From Loxodes magnus (Eukaryota > Ciliophora > Karyorelictea > Loxodida > Loxodidae), in contig CAMPDV010000443.1 in the NCBI GenBank assembly GCA_946699065.1, positions 1 to 64,000 on the forward strand: a DNA stretch of 64,000 nucleotides, in the 5' to 3' direction. Each line of letters opens with the position of its first letter. The first letter of the stretch is position 1. Both the position numbers and the translations under genes were made by a program. The notes beneath the pieces are model-generated. The model did not search any database. It was not told the DNA's origin and saw only the letters and a program-made list of their open reading frames with translations. Below, piece after piece: positions 52,401 to 61,351 of the stretch.

Positions 52401-55400
52401 TCTCACCGACTTATCATCACTTCCCGATACGATGAACTCTGAATCACTGGATATAGCCACAGCATTTACATAACTAGTGTGACCACTCATGGTCTTACAG
52501 GTACCTGTCTTGACGTCCCATAGTCTCACCGTCTAATCATCACTTCCCGATACGATGAACTCTGAATCACTGGATATAGCCACAGCATTTACATAACTAG
52601 TGTGAACACTCATGGTCTTACAGGTACCTGTCTTTACGTCCCATAGTCTCACCGTCTAATCATCACTTCCCGATACGATGAACTCTGAATCACTGGATAT
52701 AGCCACAGATAATACAGAATCTGTGTGACCACTCATGGTCTTACAGGTACCTGTCTTGACGTTCCATAGTCTCACCGTCTAATCATCACTTCCCGATACG
52801 ATGAACTCTGAATCACTGGATATAGCCACAGCATTTACATAACTAGTGTGACCACTCATGGTCTTACAGGTACCTGTCTTTACGTCCCATAGTCTCACCG
52901 ACTTATCATCACTTCCCGATACGATGAACTCTGAATCACTGGATATAGCCACAGCATTTACATAACTAGTGTGACCACTCATGGTCTTACAGGTACCTGT
53001 CTTGACGTCCCATAGTCTCACCGTCTAATCATCACTTCCCGATACGATGAACTCTGAATCACTGGATATAGCCACAGCATTTACATAACTAGTGTGAACA
53101 CTCATGGTCTTACAGGTACCTGTCTTTACGTCCCATAGTCTCACCGTCTAATCATCACTTCCCGATACGATGAACTCTGAATCACTGGATATAGCCACAG
53201 ATAATACAGAATCTGTGTGACCACTCATGGTCTTACAGGTACCTGTCTTGACGTTCCATAGTCTCACCGTATTATCATCACTTCCCGATACGATGAACTC
53301 TGAATCACTGGATATAGCCACAGTTAATAAAGAATTAGTGTGATCACTCATGGTCTTACAGGTACCTGTCTTGACGTCCCATAGTCTCACCGTCTAATCA
53401 TCACTTCCCGATACGATGAACTCTGAATCACTGGATATAGCCACAGCATTTACATAACTAGTGTGACCACTCATGGTCTTACAGGTACCTGTCTTTACGT
53501 CCCATAGTCTCACCGACTTATCATCACTTCCCGATACGATGAACTCTGAATCACTGGATATAGCCACAGCATTTACATAACTAGTGTGACCACTCATGGT
53601 CTTACAGGTACCTGTCTTGACGTCCCATAGTCTCACCGTCTAATCATCACTTCCCGATACGATGAACTCTGAATCACTGGATATAGCCACAGCATTTACA
53701 TAACTAGTGTGACCACTCATGGTCTTACAGGTACCTGTCTTTACGTCCCATAGTCTCACCGTCTAATCATCACTTCCCGATACGATGAACTCTGAATCAC
53801 TGGATATAGCCACAGATAATTCAGAACTAGTGTGACCACTCATGGTCTTACAGGTACCTGTCTTGACGTTCCATAGTCTCACCGACTTATCATCACTTCC
53901 CGATACGATGAACTCTGAATCACTGGATATAGCCACAGATAATACATAATGTGTGTGACCACTCATGGTCTTACAGGTACCTGTCTTGACGTTCCATAGT
54001 CTCACCGTATTATTATCACTTCCCGATACGATGAACTCTGAATCACTGGATATAGTCACAGATAATACAGAATCTGTGTGACCACTCATGGTCTTACAGG
54101 TACCTGTCTTGACGTCCCATAGTCTCACCGTCTCATCAGTACTTCCCGATACGATGAACTCTGAATCACTGGATATAGCCACAGATAATACAGAATCTGT
54201 GTGACCACTCATGGTCTTACAGGTACCTGTCTTGACGTCCCATAGTCTCACCGTCTTATCATCACTTCCCGATACGATGAACTCTGAATCACTGGATATA
54301 GCCACAGATAATAAAGAATTAGTGTGATCACTCATGGTCTTACAGGTACCTGTCTTGACGTCCCATAGTCTCACCGTCTAATCATAACTTCCCGATACGA
54401 TGAACTCTTAATCACTGGATATAGCCACAGATAATACATAACTAGTGTGACCACTCATGGTCTTACAGGTACCTGTCTTGACGTCCCATAGTCTCACCGT
54501 ATTATCATCACTTCCCGATACTATGAACTCTGAATCACTGGATATAGTCACAGATAATACAGAATCTGTGTGACCACTCATGGTCTTACAGGTACCTGTC
54601 TTGACGTCCCATAGTCTCACCGTCTCATCTCCACTTCCCGATACGATGAACTCTGAATCACTGGATATAGCCACAGATAATACAGAATCTGTGTGACCAC
54701 TCATGGTCTTACAGGTACCTGTCTTGACGTCCCATAGTCTCACAGTATTATTATCACTTCCCGATACGATGAACTCTGAATCACTGGATATAGTCACAGA
54801 TAATACAGAATCTGTGTGACCACTCATGGTCTTACAGGTACCTGTCTTGACGTCCCATAGTCTCACCGTCTAATCATAACTTACCGATACTATGAACTCT
54901 TAATCACTGGATATAGCCACAGATAATACATAATGTGTGTGACCACTCATGGTCTTACAGGTACCTGTCTTGACGTTCCATAGTCTCACCGTATTATCTC
55001 GACTTCCCGATACGATGAACTCTGAATCACTGGATATAGCCACAGATAATACATAATGTGTGTGATCACTCATGGTCTTACAGGTACCTGTCTTGACGTT
55101 CCATAGTCTCACCGTATTATTATCACTTCCCGATACGATGAACTCTGAATCACTGGATATAGCCACAGATAATAAAGAATTAGTGTGATCACTCATGGTC
55201 TTACAGGTACCTGTCTTGACGTCCCATAGTCTCACCGTCTTATCATCACTTCCCGATACGATGAACTCTGAATCACTGGATATAGCCACAGATAATAAAG
55301 AATTAGTGTGATCACTCATGGTCTTACAGGTACCTGTCTTGACGTCCCATAGTCTCACCGTATTATTATCACTTCCCGATACGATGAACTCTGAATCACT

Positions 55401-58400
55401 GGATATAGCCACAGATAATAAAGAATTAGTGTGATCACTCATGGTCTTACAGGTACCTGTCTTGACGTTCCATAGTCTCACCGTCTCATCTCCACTTCCC
55501 GATACGATGAACTCTTAATCACTGGATATAGCCACAGATAATACAGAATCTGTGTGATCACTCATGGTCTTACAGGTACCTGTCTTGACGTCCCATAGTC
55601 TCACCGTCTAATCTGCACTTCCCGATACGATGAACTCTGAATCACTGGATATAGCCACAGATAATACAGAATCTGTGTGATCACTCATGGTCTTACAGGT
55701 ACCTGTCTTGACGTCCCATAGTCTCACCGTCTTATCATAACTTCCCGATACGATGAACTCTGAATCACTGGATATAGCCACAGATAATAAAGAATTAGTG
55801 TGATCACTCATGGTCTTACAGGTACCTGTCTTGACGTCCCATAGTCTCACCGTCTCATCTCCACTTCCCGATACGATGAACTCTGAATCACTGGATATAG
55901 CCACAGATAATACAGAATTAGTGTGATCACTCATGGTCTTACAGGTACCTGTCTTGACGTCCCATAGTCTCACCGTCTCATCTCGACTTCCCGATACGAT
56001 GAACTCTTAATCACTGGATATAGCCACAGATAATACAGAATCTGTGTGACCACTCATGGTCTTACAGGTACCTGTCTTGACGTTCCATAGTCTCACCGTC
56101 TAATCATCACTTCCCGATACTATGAACTCTGAATCACTGGATATAGTCACAGATAATACAGAATCTGTGTGACCACTCATGGTCTTACAGTTACCTGTCT
56201 TGACGTCCCATAGTCTCACCGTCTAATCTGCACTTCCCGATACGATGAACTCTGAATCACTGGATATAGCCACAGCATATACATAACTAGTGTGACCACT
56301 CATGGTCTTACAGGTACCTGTCTTGACGTCCCATAGTCTCACCGTCTTATCATAACTTCCCGATACGATGAACTCTTAATCACTGGATATAGCCACAGAT
56401 AATACATAACTAGTGTGATCACTCATGGTCTTACAGGTACCTGTCTTGACGTCCCATAGTCTCACCGTCTTATCATAACTTCCCGATACGATGAACTCTG
56501 AATCACTGGATATAGCCACAGATAATACAGAATCTGTGTGATCACTCATGGTCTTACAGGTACCTGTCTTGACGTCCCATAGTCTCACCGTCTAATCATA
56601 ACTTACCGATACTATGAACTCTTAATCACTGGATATAGCCACAGATAATACATAATGTGTGTGACCACTCATGGTCTTACAGGTACCTGTCTTGACGTTC
56701 CATAGTCTCACCGTATTATCTCGACTTCCCGATACGATGAACTCTGAATCACTGGATATAGCCACAGATAATTCAGAATCTGTGTGATCACTCATGGTCT
56801 TACAGGTACCTGTCTTGACGTTCCATAGTCTCACCGTATTATTATCACTTCCCGATACGATGAACTCTGAATCACTGGATATAGCCACAGATAATAAAGA
56901 ATTAGTGTGATCACTCATGGTCTTACAGTTACCTGTCTTGACGTTCCATAGTCTCACCGTCTAATCATAACTTACCGATACTATGAACTCTGAATCACTG
57001 GATATAGCCACAGATAATAAAGAATTAGTGTGATCACTCATGGTCTTACAGGTACCTGTCTTGACGTTCCATAGTCTCACCGTCTAATCATAACTTACCG
57101 ATACTATGAACTCTTAATCACTGGATATAGCCACAGATAATACATAATGTGTGTGACCACTCATGGTCTTACAGGTACCTGTCTTGACGTTCCATAGTCT
57201 CACCGTATTATTATCACTTCCCGATACGATGAACTCTGAATCACTGGATATAGTCACAGATAATACAGAATCTGTGTGACCACTCATGGTCTTACAGGTA
57301 CCTGTCTTGACGTCCCATAGTCTCACCGTCTCATCAGTACTTCCCGATACGATGAACTCTGAATCACTGGATATAGCCACAGATAATACAGAATCTGTGT
57401 GACCACTCATGGTCTTACAGGTACCTGTCTTGACGTCCCATAGTCTCACCGTCTTATCATAACTTCCCGATACGATGAACTCTGAATCACTGGATATAGC
57501 CACAGATAATAAAGAATTAGTGTGATCACTCATGGTCTTACAGGTACCTGTCTTGACGTCCCATAGTCTCACCGTCTTATCATCACTTCCCGATACGATG
57601 AACTCTGAATCACTGGATATAGCCACAGATAATAAAGAATTAGTGTGATCACTCATGGTCTTACAGGTACCTGTCTTGACGTCCCATAGTCTCACCGTAT
57701 TATTATCACTTCCCGATACGATGAACTCTGAATCACTGGATATAGCCACAGATAATAAAGAATTAGTGTGATCACTCATGGTCTTACAGGTACCTGTCTT
57801 GACGTCCCATAGTCTCACCGTCTTATCATAACTTCCCGATACGATGAACTCTGAATCACTGGATATAGCCACAGATAATACAGAATCTGTGTGACCACTC
57901 ATGGTCTTACAGGTACCTGTCTTGACGTCCCATAGTCTCACCGTCTAATCTGCACTTCCCGATACGATGAACTCTGAATCACTGGATATAGCCACAGATA
58001 ATACAGAATCTGTGTGATCACTCATGGTCTTACAGGTACCTGTCTTGACGTCCCATAGTCTCACCGTCTTATCATAACTTCCCGATACGATGAACTCTGA
58101 ATCACTGGATATAGCCACAGATAATAAAGAATTAGTGTGATCACTCATGGTCTTACAGGTACCTGTCTTGACGTCCCATAGTCTCACCGTCTCATCTCCA
58201 CTTCCCGATACGATGAACTCTGAATCACTGGATATAGCCACAGATAATACAGAATTAGTGTGATCACTCATGGTCTTACAGGTACCTGTCTTGACGTCCC
58301 ATAGTCTCACCGTCTCATCTCGACTTCCCGATACGATGAACTCTTAATCACTGGATATAGCCACAGATAATACAGAATCTGTGTGACCACTCATGGTCTT

Positions 58401-59138
58401 ACAGGTACCTGTCTTGACGTTCCATAGTCTCACCGTCTAATCATCACTTCCCGATACTATGAACTCTTAATCACTGGATATAGCCACAGATAATACATAA
58501 TGTGTGTGATCACTCATGGTCTTACAGGTACCTGTCTTGACGTCCCATAGTCTCACCGTCTTATCATCACTTCCCGATACGATGAACTCTGAATCACTGG
58601 ATATAGCCACAGATAATAAAGAATTAGTGTGATCACTCATGGTCTTACAGGTACCTGTCTTGACGTCCCATAGTCTCACCGTCTTATCATAACTTCCCGA
58701 TACGATGAACTCTGAATCACTGGATATAGTCACAGATAATACAGAATCTGTGTGATCACTCATGGTCTTACAGGTACCTGTCTTGACGTTCCATAGTCTC
58801 ACCGTCTTATCATAACTTCCCGATACGATGAACTCTGAATCACTGGATATAGCCACAGATAATACAGAATCTGTGTGATCACTCATGGTCTTACAGGTAC
58901 CTGTCTTGACGTCCCATAGTCTCACCGTCTAATCATAACTTACCGATACTATGAACTCTTAATCACTGGATATAGCCACAGATAATACATAATGTGTGTG
59001 ACCACTCATGGTCTTACAGGTACCTGTCTTGACGTTCCATAGTCTCACCGTATTATCTCGACTTCCCGATACGATGAACTCTGAATCACTGGATATAGCC
59101 ACAGATAATTCAGAATCTGTGTGATCACTCATGGTCTT
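45444..59138 (-). CDS. WD40 giant ORF segment, open for 4,565 codons only if TAA/TAG are sense
   Basis: This is the second longest TGA-free, frameshift-free run. It spans the transition from the right-hand LSV/DHT class (about 53-59 kb) to the left-hand NAV class. Standard stops inside it are TAG at residue 25, TAA at residue 5 in the left part, TAA at residue 15 (SSD-stop-EFIV) in the right part, and TAG at Trp30 near 48845 and 50187. It ends at TGA 45444-45446, a GGA-to-TGA change that is an exact duplicate of the one at 39457. Whether it is one protein depends entirely on the genetic code of the host. Confidence 0.4.
47634..48734 (-). CDS. Standard-code WD40 ORF, 366 aa
   Basis: About nine blades between TAG codons at residue 25. 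It opens with VRLWIVK (residue 31 Ile), contains an SYKS turn, an SES-HDLM blade (Gly21 to Glu), an SADKT turn, one SVF blade and two VSIS blades. The mixture of rare variants in one piece suggests a less homogenised part of the array. Confidence 0.22.
   Translation of the reverse strand: MRLWIVKTGTCKTMSGHTSYVNAVAISSDSEFIVSGSYKSVRLWNVKTGTCKTMSGHTSYVNAVSISSDSEFIVSESHDLMVRLWDVKTGTCKTMSGHTRSVNAVAISSDSEFIVSGSDDKSVRLWNVKTGTCKTMSGHTRSVNAVSISSDSEFIVSGSDDKSVRLWDVKTGTCKTMSGHTRSVNAVAISSDSEFIVSGSADKTVRLWDVKTGTCKTMSGHTRSVNAVAISSDSVFIVSGSDDNTVRLWDVKTGTCKTMSGHTRSVNAVAISSDSEFIVSGSDDNTVRLWNVKTGTCKTMSGHTSSVLSVAISSDSEFIVSGSDDKSVRLWDVKTGTCKTMSGHTRSVNAVAISSDSEFIVSGSDD
48861..49886 (-). CDS. Standard-code WD40 ORF, 341 aa
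   Basis: About eight blades from a residue-5 TAA (49896) to a residue-25 TAG (48861). It contains two HYV-NAV blades, an SDET turn and one KTGNCK (Gly35-Thr36 to Gly-Asn), which also breaks the 12-bp palindrome seen in other units. The unit just downstream has Trp30 replaced by TAG (48845-48847). Confidence 0.22.
   Translation of the reverse strand: MAISSDSEFIVSGSDDKSVRLWNVKTGTCKTMSGHTHYVNAVAISSDSEFIVSGSDETVRLWDVKTGTCKTMSGHTHYVNAVAISSDSEFIVSGSDDKTVRLWNVKTGTCKTMSGHTSSVLSVAISSDSEFIVSGSRDNTVRLWDVKTGTCKTMSGHTSSVLSVAISSDSEFIVSGSDDKSVRLWNVKTGTCKTMSGHTSYVLSVAISSDSEFIVSGSYNTVRLWDVKTGNCKTMSGHTSYVNAVAISSDSEFIVSGSDDKSVRLWNVKTGTCKTMSGHTRSVNAVAISSDSEFIVSGSYNTVRLWDVKTGTCKTMSGHTRSVNAVAISSDSEFIVSGSDD
51669..53760. 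repeat. Highly homogeneous run of SYV-NAV units
   Basis: Five identical 80-residue pieces (51672, 52041, 52287, 52779 and 53394) alternate VRLWD-SYV-NAV-DDKS and VRLWD-SYV-NAV-DD-TAG units. Intervening units repeatedly carry SVHT (Gly1 to Val; plus-strand gtgaacac near 51987, 52601, 53095). Spacings of 246, 369, 492 and 615 bp are multiples of 123, as expected for recent unequal exchange. Confidence 0.85.
54375..54870. repeat. Duplicated block (partner about 63353-63848, offset 8978)
   Basis: Four consecutive units with the order DSV-VTIS-SDNN, DSV-SGDE, DSV-VTIS-SDDN, SYV-LSV follow a residue-15 TAA in both places. This is the longest-range duplication I could trace in the right-hand domain. 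Confidence 0.7.
55545..56125. repeat. Duplicated block (partner 57882-58462, offset 2337 = 19 units)
   Basis: The 121-residue stretch 55608-55973 recurs unchanged at 57945-58310, and the following SSD-TAA unit is also shared. The offset is exactly 19 units of 123 bp. Confidence 0.8.
56455..57185. repeat. Duplicated block (partner 61497-62227, offset 5042)
   Basis: Six units match, including the KTGNCK variant and three units with the ATA-for-ATC silent change (plus-strand gatactatg). The frame differs between copies because the 60.66 kb deletion lies between them. Confidence 0.8.
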
Positions 59139-59662
59139 TCAGGTACCTGTCTTGACGTTCCATAGTCTCACCGTATTATTATCACTTCCCGATACGATGA
59201 ACTCTGAATCACTGGATATAGCCACAGATAATACAGAATCTGTGTGATCACTCATGGTCTTACAGGTACCTGTCTTGACGTTCCATAGTCTCACCGTCTT
59301 ATCATAACTTCCCGATACGATGAACTCTGAATCACTGGATATAGCCACAGATAATACAGAATCTGTGTGATCACTCATGGTCTTACAGGTACCTGTCTTG
59401 ACGTCCCATAGTCTCACCGTCTAATCATAACTTACCGATACTATGAACTCTTAATCACTGGATATAGCCACAGATAATACATAATGTGTGTGACCACTCA
59501 TGGTCTTACAGGTACCTGTCTTGACGTTCCATAGTCTCACCGTATTATCTCGACTTCCCGATACGATGAACTCTGAATCACTGGATATAGCCACAGATAA
59601 TTCAGAATCTGTGTGATCACTCATGGTCTTACAGGTACCTGTCTTGACGTTCCATAGTCTCA
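58710..59662. repeat. Duplicated block carrying the Cys37 TGA (partner 60923-61875)
   Basis: Offset 2213. Both copies contain the change of TGT to TGA at Cys37 (59139-59141 and 61352-61354), so the lesion predates the duplication. The offset is not a multiple of three because the 60.66 kb one-base deletion lies between the copies. Confidence 0.8.
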
Positions 59663-60665
59663 CCGTCTAATCATAACTTACCGATACTATGAACTCTTAA
59701 TCACTGGATATAGCCACAGATAATACATAATGTGTGTGACCACTCATGGTCTTACAGGTACCTGTCTTGACGTCCCATAGTCTCACCGTCTTATCATAAC
59801 TTCCCGATACGATGAACTCTGAATCACTGGATATAGCCACAGATAATACAGAATCTGTGTGATCACTCATGGTCTTACAGGTACCTGTCTTGACGTCCCA
59901 TAGTCTCACCGTCTCATCTCCACTTCCCGATACGATGAACTCTTAATCACTGGATATAGCCACAGATAATACAGAATCTGTGTGATCACTCATGGTCTTA
60001 CAGGTACCTGTCTTGACGTCCCATAGTCTCACCGTCTAATCTGCACTTCCCGATACGATGAACTCTGAATCACTGGATATAGCCACAGATAATACAGAAT
60101 CTGTGTGATCACTCATGGTCTTACAGGTACCTGTCTTGACGTCCCATAGTCTCACCGTCTCATCTCCACTTCCCGATACGATGAACTCTGAATCACTGGA
60201 TATAGCCACAGATAATACATAACTAGTGTGATCACTCATGGTCTTACAGGTACCTGTCTTGACGTCCCATAGTCTCACCGTCTAATCATAACTTCCCGAT
60301 ACGATGAACTCTTAATCACTGGATATAGCCACAGATAATACATAACTAGTGTGACCACTCATGGTCTTACAGGTACCTGTCTTGACGTCCCATAGTCTCA
60401 CCGTCTCATTTCCACTTCCCGATACGATGAACTCTGAATCACTGGATATAGCCACAGATAATACAGAATCTGTGTGATCACTCATGGTCTTACAGGTACC
60501 TGTCTTGACGTTCCATAGTCTCACCGTCTTATCATAACTTCCCGATACGATGAACTCTGAATCACTGGATATAGCCACAGATAATAAAGAATTAGTGTGA
60601 CCACTCATGGTCTTACAGGTACCTGTCTTGACGTCCCATAGTCTCACCGTATAATCTCTATTCAC
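59139..60665 (-). CDS. WD40 array segment, 509 codons to a TGA at Cys37
   Basis: The frame begins just downstream of the 60.66 kb frameshift. The nearest possible start there is a GTG at 60663-60665 that overlaps the TGA of the upstream frame, but this looks like a lesion rather than a real start. It ends at TGA 59139-59141, where Cys37 TGT has become TGA. Internal standard stops are TAA at residue 15 (for example 60312 and 59451) and TAG at residue 25. All units are 123 bp and of the DSV/HYV/SYV-LSV class with KT, NT or ET turns. Confidence 0.33.
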
Positions 60666-61351
60666 GATACGATGAACTCTGAATCACTGGATATAGCCAC
60701 AGATAATTCAGAATCTGTGTGATCACTCATGGTCTTACAGGTACCTGTCTTGACGTCCCATAGTCTCACCGTCTAATCTGCACTTCCCGATACGATGAAC
60801 TCTGAATCACTGGATATAGCCACAGCATATACATAACTAGTGTGACCACTCATGGTCTTACAGGTACCTGTCTTGACGTCCCATAGTCTCACCGTCTCAT
60901 CTCCACTTCCCGATACGATGAACTCTGAATCACTGGATATAGTCACAGATAATACAGAATCTGTGTGATCACTCATGGTCTTACAGGTACCTGTCTTGAC
61001 GTTCCATAGTCTCACCGTCTTATCATAACTTCCCGATACGATGAACTCTGAATCACTGGATATAGCCACAGATAATACAGAATCTGTGTGATCACTCATG
61101 GTCTTACAGGTACCTGTCTTGACGTCCCATAGTCTCACCGTCTAATCATAACTTACCGATACTATGAACTCTTAATCACTGGATATAGCCACAGATAATA
61201 CATAATGTGTGTGACCACTCATGGTCTTACAGGTACCTGTCTTGACGTTCCATAGTCTCACCGTATTATCTCGACTTCCCGATACGATGAACTCTGAATC
61301 ACTGGATATAGCCACAGATAATTCAGAATCTGTGTGATCACTCATGGTCTT
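60662..61351 (-). CDS. WD40 array segment, 230 codons to a TGA beside a frameshift
   Basis: The segment starts after TGA 61352-61354 and ends at TGA 60662-60664 (GGA to TGA at Gly21). The following unit reads on in another frame because one base is missing in its ARD-type turn (ctcta-ttcacg on the plus strand, against the usual ctctacttcccg). Two lesions therefore coincide within a few bases. Internal standard stops are TAA at residue 15 and TAG at 60773-60775. Confidence 0.33.
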
